A stretch of DNA of 64,000 nt from Azolla caroliniana (Eukaryota > Polypodiophyta). Of the stretch, positions 22,300 through 31,780 are shown in pieces. A program made the translations under genes and the position numbers. The stretch lies in NCBI GenBank assembly GCA_043228905.1, contig JBHGNT010000005.1, positions 15,686,001 through 15,750,000 on the forward strand. The letters run 5' to 3'. Numbering within the stretch: position 1 is the first letter of the stretch; each line of letters starts with the position of its first letter. The notes under the pieces were generated by a model. It was not told the origin of the DNA and ran no database searches. It saw only the letters and a list, made by a program, of their open reading frames with translations.

Positions 22300-22527
22300 T
22301 TGTTGCGTCTACTGCTTTTCTAAGGAGATTTGTTGAAGATCCCCCAACAACCATTGATTTTCTTGTTCCAAAGCAAGGAACTTCTCTTTCAAGCATTGCA
22401 GCTCCGAGAAAACGGATTGATATTCTTGAGCGCTAACAGTGGCCATAGGATGAGAGGAAAGAGGAATAAGATATTAGTATGAAGGGAGGGAAATGTAAGA
22501 AGATAAAAGGAAGAGGAGGAAAAAGGT
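22300..22527 (-). pseudogene. G2 gag N-terminus and leader remnant
   Basis: Minus-strand translation from the ATG at 22446 reads M-A-T-V-S-A-Q-E-Y-Q and continues as a coiled-coil-like helix to T-Q-Q-Q-H. That joins in frame to L-A-L-R-V-Q-Q-L-E-A-T at 11505 when G3 is removed, apart from one in-frame TAG. The 80 bp beyond the ATG (22447-22527) is purine-rich leader or LTR relic; no LTR end is recognisable. Confidence 0.75.
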
Positions 22528-22897
22528 GAACTAGGCCGAGAGGGGTTCGCTTCGTTGTCATATCCCTACTCTCCACGGCTAGCTGGAACTGGTCATACCT
22601 GGAGTATAAGTCACCGACTGAGTAGATAGACCTTCTATCGAAGACCTCCGTGAACTCATCGATTGTCGGCCCGACCCCTGCATTCTGAATTGTCACATTG
22701 TTGACAGGTTGCAGATCCTAGATAAAGTGCAATATGTCGTTCTTCTTCGGCAACGTGAACCAGCGATTCGAATACGGGGCACTCGATGGCTCAAGAATCC
22801 CTAGATCGACTTTCTCCTTGAGTAGCTCCATTAGCTTCGAGATGTGAGCTCTTGGCACCGGAATCGTTTTAAGATTCCATGGTACATGCGGTACCGT
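22528..22897 (-). pseudogene. G1 reverse transcriptase, N-terminal part
   Basis: Minus strand reads V-P-H-V-P-W-N-L-K, L-L-K-E-K-V-D-L-G-I-L-E-P-S, Y-S-N-R-W-F-T-L-P-K-K-N, then Y-S-V-G-D-L-Y-S-R-Y-D-Q-F-Q-L and R-T-P-L-G-L-V. This is the fingers and palm of the RT whose later part is at 4412-6565. The RT segment between R-T-P-L-G-L-V and the V-V-G-H-L-C-G block is missing, including the catalytic D-D pair. One in-frame TAG is present. The other end is cut by the G4 LTR at 22898. Confidence 0.85.
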
Positions 22898-23139
22898 TGT
22901 CGTGAAGGATTCCAGCTACGAGGAGAAAAGGGGTCGGATGCGAGTGAACAGGGATGTGCAAGGATGCACACCGAAATGTACAAAAACATGTATATAACAT
23001 AGGATTACTAAGTACTAGGTAGTAGGTTTTAGTGGGTACTTTAAAGACCCACACGCATAGAGAGAATAAGGGGAGGCTTGAGCCTGTTTTAGGCATCCAC
23101 ATTTTGGGAGGACGAAGTGTTGTCGATTTGAGTGTCGAG

Positions 23140-23177
<38 letters not shown>

Positions 23178-23651
23178 TTTTGCCTTGTGCCCTGTACCGA
23201 TCCGAAGAAGAAGGTGCAGTCTGTGAGCTCCCGACTAGAGGTTCATCATTCCGTGTTTCTGTGTGCGAGCGTGTTTCGAGAGCGTCCAACTTTGATACTG
23301 GCCGGGTTCGGTTGTATTCTTCCCTGGTTTTAATCTATTTCTTTTTGTTGTATCTGGTTGCGCTGTGTGTGTGTGTGTGCATCTCCATTCTGTCTCCGTT
23401 TGTTGCCCATGTTTACCCGAGTCCCGAGTTGCGTCCTTGTTGCTCGTTATCCAGTGACCGGTCTGGAGCAAACTAATCTCTAAACCCTACGCTAGTTGTT
23501 CAACATCCGAGAACCGATCCGAACCGGATACGAGACCGGACACTAATCCGGCGAAGATATCAGGACGACCTTCCTACTCCCACCGGCTCCTTGGTCTGAG
23601 ACCCCCGCGGTCCCACCCCACTTTGACACGTACCCACGGATTTGCGCGACA
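22898..23651 (+). repeat. G4 5' LTR (754 bp)
   Basis: Starts TGTCGTGAAGG and ends TTTGCGCGACA, giving TGTCG/CGACA inverted ends as in G5. Contains (CT)n at about 23141-23174 and (GT)n near 23364-23380. The end shares TCTGAGACCCCC with the G1 and G5 LTRs. TCTTTGGTGAACCCGACG just after the end is the primer-binding region, identical in G5. Confidence 0.82.
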
Positions 23652-23696
23652 TCTTTGGTGAACCCGACGTGAAAGGGGGCGATAGAGGAGTTCGAA

Positions 23697-23754
23697 ATGA
23701 GAGGAAGCGAGCTAGCAGAGGCGATGGTGGCAACCGTCGATCGTATAGTAAACG
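23697..23754 (+). pseudogene. G4 gag, first codons
   Basis: ATG at 23697 opens M-R-G-S-E-L-A-E-A-M-V-A-T-V-D-R-I-V-N, then copia C2 interrupts. The target duplicate AAACG is at 23750-23754. Gag resumes at 28918. Confidence 0.75.
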
Positions 23755-24269
23755 TGACAGGAACTCTACGTCCCCTCTACGCAATGCTCGGCCACAACCG
23801 AGCTTAGAATAATATACAAAAAAACGGTGAAAGAATGCACGACACGAAGAAGAGAAGAGTACACAGGATGTTTACGTGGAAAACCTAAACTTAGGGAAAA
23901 ACCACGGCAGCCCACAGGCTGCGAACTATCACCATGTTAGAATGTACAACAGTGAGTTCACGGAGGCAACGACCTCGTGCTCACGATCTTCGCCACAGGC
24001 AGCGGTTACAACAGAGGCAACGACCTCTTTCTCTCTCTCTGTCTCTGTACGCTGTTACGCACCTGTCTCTCCTTGCACCAACAAGAATGACAACTACACT
24101 ACATAAGTTTGCCCTAAGTCATATTTATACTAATATGACTTTTCAACTATTTACAAATATAGCCATCCGGTTCTCACCGGGTCTGCACCATCCGGCTGTC
24201 TGTAGCCGGGTACTCGCTCATCAGCACTGTTCTTCTCCCTTCCCATCCGGAGGGACCTGTCTCCCAACA
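23755..24269 (-). repeat. C2 3' LTR
   Basis: In element orientation starts TGTTGGGAGACAGG and ends GTTCCTGTCA. The polypurine tract AAAGGGGAGTT precedes it at about 24270-24281. Contains one copy of the 54-bp unit that is tripled in the 5' LTR. Confidence 0.93.
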
Positions 24270-24279
24270 AACTCCCCTT

Positions 24280-25275
24280 TCACTCCGGCATGGGGTGTCT
24301 TACTAGTCCGATCCGCTTCCGGCATGCATCCAGCTTGTCGGGTATCAACACTTTGGTCAGCATATCTGACCCGTTCTCGGCCGTGTGGATCTTCGTCAGC
24401 GCGAACTCCTGGTCATCTACTCTTTCCCGGATCCAATGATACCTTCGCTGGATATGCTTCGTCCGGGAATGATAGGCTGCATTCTTAGCAAGGTGGATGG
24501 CACTTTGACTGTCGCAGTAGAGCCGATATTCATCTTGCCGGATACCAAGCTCTCCGATGAAGTCCTTCATCCATAATATTTCCTTGCCGGCTTCCACAAC
24601 CGCCATGTACTCCGCCTTCGTGGTTGACAACGCAACCGTCTTCTGCAGTCTCGACTGCCACGAAACAACTCCCCCTGCATATGTCATTACATACCCGAAT
24701 GTAGACCGGCTGGTATCCACATCAGCCGACATGTCCGAATCGGTAAAACCGTCATGTTGAGGTTTTCCGGAGCCGAATCGGAGACACATATTCGAAGTGC
24801 CCTTCAAGTACCGGAGTATCCATTTGACCGCATTCCAGTGCTCCTTGCCGGGATTGCTCATGAACCGGCTCACCACTCCGACTGCGTATCCTATATCCGG
24901 TCGGGTACACACCATTGCATACATTAAGCTCCCGACGGTAGAGGCATATGGAACCTTTGTCATATCAGCCTTCTCTGCTTTCGTCTTCGGACTTTGCTTA
25001 CCGGATAACCTGCAGTTTCCCGGGAGTGTCGATCCGACCGGTTTCGCATCTGACATGTTGAATCGGTGAAGCCACAATTTCTTCGTTGACTGGTTCCGGA
25101 TAATATGCATCCCCAGCATCTGTCTTGCCGGACCCAAGTCTTTCTTTGAGAAGGTCCGGTTGAGAGCCTTCTTCAGCATCCGTATTTTGGCTTGGTCCCG
25201 TCCGACAATCAACATGTCGTCCACATACAGAAGGAGTATCAGGAAGTCGCCTCCTTCAAACTTCTTCACAAACAC
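24280..25275 (-). pseudogene. C2 RT C-terminal part and RNase H
   Basis: Open frame of 331 codons with L-L-L-Y-V-D-D-M-L-I-V-G (catalytic Y-V-D-D), M-H-I-I-R-N, Y-A-M-V-C-T-R-P-D-I-G, then RNase H motifs F-T-D-S-D-M, T-T-K-A-E-Y-M-A, Y-C-D-S-Q-S-A-I-H-L and H-Y-H-W-I-R-E-type. A single stop near 25288 separates it from the upstream RT half. Confidence 0.9.
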
Positions 25276-25287
25276 GCAGTGATCGGC

Positions 25288-25842
25288 CTACGTCTTGTGG
25301 TACCCTTGATCGGTCATGAAGGAGTCGAACTTCCGGTACCATTGCCGGGGAGCCTGCTTCAGTCCGTACAGGCTCTTCTTCAACCGGCATACCAGGTGCT
25401 CCTTCCCTTTCTCCACGAATCCTTCTGGTTGCTGCATGTAGATCTCCTCTTCGAGGTCGCCGTGAAGGAATGTCGTCTTCACGTCCAGCTGCTCTACCTT
25501 GAGGTCCATGCTTGCCGCTATACTCAGCACCGTCCGGATGGAGGTCATCTTTACTACCAGGGCAAATATCTCATCGAAGTCCACGCCCTTCTTCTGTTGG
25601 AACCCCTTCACCACGATCCTGGCTTTGTATCTCGGGGGGTTGCCGGCATCTCCCGGTTTCAACTTGTACACCCACTTGTTTCGGAGTGCCCGCCTTCCTT
25701 TCGGCAACTCCACCAATTCATACGTATGGTTCTCATGCAGGGAATCCATCTCATCCTGCATGGCACTTAACCATTTTCGGTTGTGGGTGTCATCATTTGC
25801 TTCTTCGAAGCTTTCCGGCTCCCCCTCATCGGTCAGCAGCAC
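25288..25842 (-). pseudogene. C2 RT N-terminal part
   Basis: Shows M-Q-D-E-M-D-S-L, N-K-W-V-Y-K-L-K, V-V-K-G-F-Q-Q-K-K-G-V-D-F and the palm block Q-L-D-V-K-T-T-F-L-H-G-D-L. The catalytic Asp in L-D-V-K is kept. Ends with a TAG where the frame meets 25275. Confidence 0.9.
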
Positions 25843-25899
25843 ATGCTCTGCATCCGGAAATCTCCGGGGGGCCCTTCTCTCTTTGAGAGGATATCTCCG

Positions 25900-26800
25900 T
25901 TATTGGGCTTTGGTAGCCGGCTCCTCCATTTGCTCTTCATCCGAATCCGATTCGTGGTCTTGGCCGGTTCCGGTTTTAGCTTCCTCTACTTCTTCTTCTG
26001 CCGGTCTGGTATCCTCACCGTAACCGGTTGGTTCCTCGAGTGCTAACCGGTCTCTTGCCGGTTGGGTTTGCTCCTCGCAGAATCGATCCTTACCGGTCGA
26101 CTTGGAGTTCATTATCTTCTTCTCCGACTCCCAGTCGGTGAGCGTCTTGTCCTCCATGAAGATAATATCTCGACTCCGGAATAGCTTCTTGTCGACCGGG
26201 TCCCACACTCGGTAGCCGAACTCATCGTCGCCGTAACCGAGGAATATGCACGGCCGGGTCTTTGGATCTAACTTTCCTCTCCGGTCCTTACCTACATGCA
26301 CGTTCGCAAGACACCTGAACACCTTCAGATGCCGGTAGGACACTTCCTTACCGGTCCATACTCTCTGTGGCGTGTCTCCGTCCAAGGGTACTGAGGGTGA
26401 TCTGTTTATAACATATGTCGCCGTCGACAGTGCCTCAGCCCAAAACTTCTTGGGTAGTCTTGCATGCGATAGCATACTCCGGACCCTCTCCATTATGGTT
26501 CGGTTCATCCTCTCGGCCAACCCGTTTAGTTCCGGCGTCTTCGGCACGGTAAATTCGATCCGGATTCCCTTTGAGCGGCAATACTCCTCGAACTGCCCCC
26601 GGTATTCTCCTCCGTTATTTGCTCGAACCACCTTCAACTTCCGGCTGGTTTCTCTTTCCACTCTCGCGTGGAGCTCTTTGAAAACGGATAGCACCTGATC
26701 CTTCGTCTTCAACGGTGTGGTCATCTATGAACGTCACGAAGTACTGCGCTCCGGCATGTGACTTCGTGTCTACTTGACACACAACTCCAGTGGCGCATTA
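25900..26800 (-). pseudogene. C2 integrase
   Basis: F-I-D-D-H-T (first Asp) lies in a second frame near 26715-26735, just upstream of the 274-codon frame 25900-26724. The second catalytic site reads V-R-A-N-N-G-G-E-Y-R-G where copia integrases have T-D-N-G-G-E-Y, so Asp is replaced by Asn. N-G-L-A-E-R-M-N-R-T carries the final Glu. An acidic linker to RT follows. Confidence 0.88.
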
Positions 26801-27420
26801 CGTCTCATCGGTGGCCTTGATCGGAAGGAGGTTCGGTTTTGCTTACCGGCTGGACAATCAATGCACTTCTCCAAGTGCACGTTCTTCACTGGAATGAGGT
26901 TGTCTTCTGCAAGCCTCTTCATCCCCTTCTCGCTCATGTGATACATCCTCTTGTGCCACTGCTCACTAGCAGTGTCGGATGCCACGTTCACTTCCTCCGG
27001 ACATAACCGGGCATTCATCAGGTACAACGTGTTTACCTTCCGGGCTCGAGCCACAATCAGGCTCCCTTTGCTGAACTTCATAACACCGTTCCGGATGCTA
27101 CCCGTGTAGCCTTCATCATCTAGCCAACCGACTGATATCAGGTTCAGACGAACCTCCGGAACGTGTCGGGCATCGTTCAGCAGCATCTTGCATCCGGTTG
27201 GTGTTGTCAGCCACACGTCTCCTATGCTGACAATTCGGCATGTACCTTCATTCCCCATCCGGACACAGCCGTGATCACCGGCTGAGTAGGATGAGAAGCA
27301 TTTCCGGTCCGGGGTAAGGTGGAACGATGCTCCGGAGTCGACTACCCAGGTCATCTCGTCACTGGCAAGTTTTATGTCACTCTCCTCGGTGATGAGCATC
27401 AACTCTTCTTCACTTGCCAC
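26801..27420 (-). pseudogene. C2 protease and pre-integrase zinc module
   Basis: W-V-V-D-S-G-A-S-F-H-L-T is the intact protease loop. The gag-pre-integrase block ends with Q-W-H-K-R-M-Y-H-M-S and C-I-D-C-P-A-G-K-Q. Confidence 0.88.
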
Positions 27421-28262
27421 GATTGTCGTCGTTCCCTTCCGGTCCGGTCCCCTACGGTCTTTACCGTTCCAGTCCGGTGTCCGCTTCGAATCGGTGCCGT
27501 CGGTTTCCTTGTCTTTACGGAAATGCTGACAGTTCTTTTGGAAATGTCCCGGCTTGCCGCAATAGAAGCAAGTAGGCCTCCCCCTTGACTTTGACCGCGT
27601 CCTCGACTTTTCCCGGTTTTGGGGGCTACGGTTCCTTTGTCTTCCGCGTTCTGATTCGGTAAGGAGCGCTTTGGAGTCGGAGCTTGTATCCTTATCTTTC
27701 CGACGCGCCTCTCATCTAGCAAGCTCAACTTCACTCTTGCTAGGGATAACCGTTTCCCTTCCGGCCCAGCGTTGCCCAAAGTGACAACCAACGTCTCCCA
27801 GCTATCCGGGAGGGAACCGAGCAGGAGTAGCGCTAGTACCTCATTGGCGTGAGGTACCTCCAATGATGTTGCCTGGTGGATTAGCCCCTGGAAGGCATTC
27901 ATGTGCTCTGCCATGCTGGAGCCATCTTGGTACCGGAGTCTTACTAGGTTCCGGAATACCGAAACCTGATTAATAGCATTTTTGTTTTGAAACATAATGC
28001 CGATCTTCTCCCAGAGCTCATGAGCCTTGCTCTCTTCATTGAAGTTGTTGTATAGGCTCATGTCGATGAAGCACCGTATGTAAGTCGTTGTCTTCATGTG
28101 CATCACCTCCCATATCGTGGCGTCGATTTTGTCCGGTCTCTTGTCCCCAAACTGAACCGGCAACCAAAGATCTTTAACCACGAGCATGTCCCTCATCTTC
28201 GACTTCCATACCGAATAGTTGGAGCCGGTGAGCTTGAACATGCCTCCCAACGAATCGTCCAT
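27399..28262 (-). pseudogene. C2 gag
   Basis: Starts M-D-D-S-L-G-G-M-F-K-L-T-G-S-N-Y, 16 bp inside the primer-binding site, and contains the L-W-L-P-V and L-L-L-G-S-L-P-D-S-W copia gag motifs. A zinc knuckle C-Y-C-G-K-P-G-H-F-Q-K-N-C is readable near 27530-27575 in another frame, so one shift lies before it. Confidence 0.88.
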
Positions 28263-28277
28263 TTTCTGTGTCGTTTT

Positions 28278-28289
28278 GCTCTGATACCA
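28278..28289 (-). promoter_or_regulatory. C2 primer-binding site for initiator tRNA-Met
   Basis: TGGTATCAGAGC on the minus strand, two bases from the 5' LTR end. Confidence 0.92.
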
Positions 28290-28291
28290 CT

Positions 28292-28917
28292 TGACAGGAA
28301 CTCTACGTCCCCTCTACGCAACGCTCGGCCACAACCGAGCTTAGAATCATACACAAAAAAAGGTGAAAGAATGCACGACACGAAGAAGAGAAGAGTACAC
28401 AGGATGTTTACGTGGAAAACCCAAACTAAGGGAAAAACCACGGCAGCCCACAGGCTGCAAACTATCACTATGTTAGAATGTACAACAGTGAGTTCACGGA
28501 GGCAACGACCTCGTGCTCACGATCTTCGCCACAAGCGGCGGTTACAACAGAGGCAACGACCTCTTTCTCTCTCTCTCTCTCTCTCTGTACACTGTTATGC
28601 GCCTCTCTCTCCTTGCACCAACAAGAATGACAACTACACTACACAAGTTTGCCCTAAGTCATATTTATACTAATATGACTTTTCAACTATTTACAAATAT
28701 AGCCATCTGGTTCTCACCGGGTCTGCACCATCCGGCTGTCCGTAGCCAGGTACTCCTCATCCGGTTCTCACCGGGTCTGCACCATCCGGTTGTTCGTAAC
28801 CGGGTACTCCTCATCCGGTTCTCACCGGGTCTGCACTATCCAGTTGTCCGTAGCCGGGTACTCGCTCATCAGCACTGTTCTTCTCCCTTCCCATCCGGAG
28901 GGACATGTCTCCCAACA
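28292..28917 (-). repeat. C2 5' LTR, with triplicated 54-bp unit
   Basis: Same ends as the 3' LTR. The unit starting CATCYGGTTCTCACCGGG occurs at 28704, 28758 and 28812, 54 bp apart, against one copy at 24164 in the other LTR. This accounts for nearly all of the 111-bp length difference. Confidence 0.93.
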
Positions 28918-29157
28918 AAACGTACAGGAGGGTACAAGTACCCTTGATAGAGCAATAGACGCGATAGTCGGCTCGATTGGCCGGTTCAATGGCAAAGATG
29001 CGAGAAGTTACTTGGAGGCCTATCGGGCCGAAATGATGATGAGGTATATTCCGGAGGATAGACGGCTGGACGGATTCCCTCGAATCATTACGCCGATCAT
29101 GCACGCCGAGGTGCTCGAGGTGCAAGCAAACTGTTGTACTTGGCAATATTCGAGGGG

Positions 29158-29572
29158 CGATATCAGAACCAAGAGAAAAGATAGAGTGATAGAAGAAAGA
29201 TATAAAGAGATCACAGGAAGAGAGGAACGAAATAATAAGAGAAGAATGAATGTATTAGATAGAAAGAGAATGGATACAAGATAGGTGATAAGAGCTTAAG
29301 ACTGGTGTTGATTTGAATTGGTTTGAGAAGAATTGTATGTCTATATTTATAGGTTCCTAGAAAATAGCCTAGAGATTCTAAGATGTTCTAAGATGTTCTA
29401 GAATGTTCTAGAATGTTCCAGAGTGTTTACAATAATCAATGTATTACAAAAAGTAGCTTTTATCATCTCATGATCATAATCTATCTTAATGGTTCGGTTC
29501 TTGATTATGTATTACAAGGCCTTGAGTTCAAGCCCAAGTGAAGCCATGATGTTTATGTATTCATGACAAGCA
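29158..29572 (-). repeat. Solo LTR in G4 gag, G2-like
   Basis: Interrupts the gag frame. Its right end TCATGACA, the purine-rich interior and the block GCTTAAGACTGG correspond to the G2 LTR (6566-6957). The left end is altered (CGATATCAGA) and no clean 5-bp duplicate is visible, so that boundary is approximate. Has TATATTTATAGG near 29343 in plus sense. Confidence 0.6.
29478..29545 (+). other. tRNA-like sequence in the solo LTR
   Basis: ATCTTAATGGTTCGG (A-box-like) followed by CTTGAGTTCAAGCCC (B-box-like). It has the same relative place and orientation as in the G2 LTR, but is more diverged. Confidence 0.35.
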
Positions 29573-30300
29573 TCTCCTCGAAAGGTACGGCTTCGACAAC
29601 TCGCTCCGGCTCTTGAAGAAGGAATTTATGAATTGGGTCGAGACCCCCACCATGGGATGGAATACGTCAGTGCTGCTTCAGAAGTTTGAAACGTGGCTCT
29701 GAACGCTAGACTGGACCGTGCTTGACATGAGCAAAAAGGTGGCCAGTCGACTCGTTTGATCGCGAAAAGATGGGCCTCCTCTTGGAGACAAAAGAGGGCC
29801 TCACGGCTGGCTGGGTAGTGGTTAAAAGATTTTGCGTACGTTTCGACAAATCGGTCAACTCGTTCGATCGCAAAAATGTGGGTCTCTTCTTGAAGACAAA
29901 AGAGGGTCTCACGGTCGGCTGGGTAGTGGTTAAAAGAGTTTGCGGCTATTTCGACAAATCGATCGACTCGTTCGATCACGAAAAGTCGGAGGAACCGGTT
30001 CCGACAAGAACGGACAAAACAAGATGGTGGCTCGAGTTGGGCACGGCGCCGGCCAACGTGGTAGTAGGACCATCTGGGAGCGTAGCTCTTGACGAGCTAA
30101 CCAAGATGGTGCATGATCTCCAGATTGCACAGGTTGGGAGGAACGGCGAGGGCCAGTCACACGACTGGAGGCTGCTGTTCAGCCAGAGGTGTATGTGGTG
30201 TGACGTTGTTAGCCACGTCCGGAGGGACTCTGCCGATTTCGCCGAGGCATTTAAGAGTAGCGTAGTGTACCTTTGGAATGGTTGGGTGTAGGCCAACGAT

Positions 30301-30895
30301 ACGGGAAGGCCCTAGAGGTAAAAATACTGGCCGGGGTAGGATGAAAAGGATAATGGAGGAAGTCGCGGCCCCGAACCCCGAGGCCATCCACTACTCAATG
30401 TTGGCAGGAATCCGGGTAGGAGGAGAGAAAAGCATCGGATCCGGAAGCAAAACCAGACTCTGGCCGCTTGTGCTAGAGGGCCTGTCCGGGGTGAGACTAA
30501 GAAAGGAAGAAGCGGACCGCGCGGAGAAGTGGGTCCAAGAGGTTGACATGCTATTGCAGCATTGTAGGGACTACAACATTGTACGCAAGTTCGAATTGAC
30601 AAAATCAAATCCTAGCATGTTTTTTTTGTCGAGGCTATGTGTCGTATCCTGAAACCCAAGAATCGGCGAAGAGAATCTTGAATTTCTCAGGCAAGATTTC
30701 ATTTCTAGCATGAACTGATCAAAAGCTCACTACGGATAGATCGTCACATCCTCTTCCTTCTTTGTGCAGGAGGCATCCTCCCATCCGATCATCCTCGGCG
30801 AACCCTACATCACGGCAGCCTGGATGGAAACAAGGGTCCTGAACAACGGTTCAGCCTACGCTGTCGTGATGTTTTGTGTCCAATGGGAGAAATTG
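30301..30895 (+). pseudogene. G4 protease-region remnant
   Basis: Stops are frequent. Near 30770-30880 the frame reads H-P-I-I-L-G-E-P-Y-I-T-A and M-E-T-R-V-L-N-N-G-S-A-Y, the end of a Ty3 retropepsin and its following linker. Cut at about 30895 by an LTR-like sequence. Confidence 0.65.
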
Positions 30896-30983
30896 TGAAA
30901 TAGTGTGGCTTCACACACATTATACACATGATTATAAATATGAAAATTAGTCTAGGGTCTGATGACATTCAAGAGCATATAGA

Positions 30984-31054
30984 AGGGTGCAAGCAAGATT
31001 TGAACCTTGCACTTCTAAGATAGGAAGCAATTATCTTACCACTAAAGCTACTAC
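30984..31054 (-). other. tRNA-like sequence (A and B boxes)
   Basis: Minus strand reads GTAGCTTTAGTGGTAAGA (A-box-like) and, 25-30 nt on, AAGGTTCAAATCTTGC (B-box-like with a short paired stem). The length, about 70 nt, suits a tRNA or tRNA-derived SINE head. A functional tRNA is unlikely because the acceptor stem is poor. Confidence 0.5.
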
Positions 31055-31127
31055 TAAGTGCTTTAGATTTTGTATATTTCCTTCTCATATTTAGTATTCC
31101 ATAGGAAACAAACATACAAAACCGTGT

Positions 31128-31222
31128 ACACAAAACCATGGTTTTAGCCCATGGTTTTGTGCATGCCACAAGGAAAACCGTGTGCCCGAAAACCATGGGT
31201 TCAAGCCCATGGTTTTGTGCAC
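31128..31222. repeat. Two adjacent hairpin-forming palindromes
   Basis: ACAAAACCATGG and CCATGGTTTTGT flank a short loop at about 31132-31163. AAAACCATGGG and CCCATGGTTTT flank another at about 31189-31216. Both arms share the core AAAACCATGG. They sit about 30-60 bp upstream of a TATA box. Confidence 0.85.
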
Positions 31223-31432
31223 GTTAGAAGGATAGATAAACCTATAAAAACCCTCGAAAGGCTTGTGTAATGGGGGGGGATCAATCAATGGATGAATCAA
31301 ACAATCTATGAATCAATCTATGTATCAAATCGAAAATTAATAATAAGAATACTTAATTATCTTATTGGTGATGTGTATATATCTACCTATCTATCTTAAA
31401 AACTTCCTCAAATTTTGTTTCTCTCTCTCTCA

Positions 31433-31780
31433 CTCTAACCACATTAGTGCGTCACTTCAACCGCCCATCATCCATAACCACTAGCGGATAGAGGCACGGT
31501 GCTTGTCCGCGCTTGTGTCACGTGCCACACGACAACGCTAGGGTGAAGAGTTAGGATGGCCGGCACTCCGTTAAGTTCTTCATAGTTCGGTCGAACCACA
31601 AGCGGAATCGCGACATTCTCGGCAACGACAACCGAGAGGATTTTTGAAGAGGACTATCAAGGCGTGGGGCCGCAGTAGTCCGAACAACCGGAAAAGACCG
31701 CACACCTATATACTAGGTAGGAGTTTTTGGCCCTCTGTTAACGGAGGTTGTACCATAACGAACATTAGTGGCTGAGAGAA
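31433..31780. other. No gene recognised (within G4)
   Basis: GC-moderate sequence with stops. Likely degenerate G4 linker between protease and RT, but no motif supports this. Confidence 0.35.

Larger units (their letters stand above)
6566..22527 (-). mobile_element. Chromovirus G2 (Ty3/gypsy with chromodomain), nested host of G3
   Basis: Minus-strand chromovirus inserted in the RT of G1. In element order: gag start (22446 down to 22300), interruption by G3, rest of gag, protease, RT, RNase H, integrase, chromodomain, polypurine tract AAAAAGGGGATAG and 3' LTR (6566-6957). No 5' LTR is recognisable. Gag begins only about 80 bp from G1 sequence, which itself lacks a piece of RT, so a deletion removed the 5' LTR and flank. 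Its RT and gag read more like Tcn1-type chromoviruses of fungi and mosses than the usual angiosperm Tekay, CRM, Reina or Galadriel groups. Confidence 0.8.
23755..28917 (-). mobile_element. Ty1/copia element C2
   Basis: A 5.2-kb minus-strand copia with target duplicate AAACG (23750-23754 and 28918-28922). LTRs are 515 and 626 bp. Internal frames are long: gag about 287 codons and RT/RNase H about 331 codons, with only a few breaks. This is the youngest-looking complete element here along with copia A. Coding sequence is strikingly rich in CCGG. Confidence 0.95.
28918..30300 (+). pseudogene. G4 gag, continuation with solo-LTR interruption
   Basis: After C2 the frame resumes with I-V-G-S-I-G-R-F-N-G-K-D-A-R and Y-L-E-A-Y-R-A-E (28923-29150). 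It is broken by an LTR insert, and continues at about 29573 with L-E-R-Y-G-F-D-N-S-L-R-L-L-K-K-E-F. Near 30180-30250 a zinc knuckle C-M-W-C-D-V-V-S-H-V-R-R-D-S has lost its last Cys. A direct near-repeat within 29770-29960 duplicates the D-K-R-G-type gag segment. Several stops. Confidence 0.72.
30896..31432 (+). repeat. LTR-like sequence inserted in G4
   Basis: Starts TGTGAAATAGTGTGG where the G4 frame stops, has a TATA box (CCTATAAAAACC near 31235) and a pyrimidine-rich end (TTTCTCTCTCTCTCACTC) before CTAACCA near 31444. No partner LTR, internal region or clean target duplicate was found, so the right boundary is uncertain. It contains a tRNA-like sequence antisense to it and two hairpins. 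Confidence 0.45.

Noticed and set aside
25192-25770. Plus-strand frame of 192 codons within C2
   Set aside because: Shadow of the minus-strand RT frames, with no plausible protein features.
30984-31054. Functional tRNA gene
   Set aside because: A and B boxes are present, but the acceptor stem and anticodon arm are not convincing, and it lies in an LTR-like repeat.
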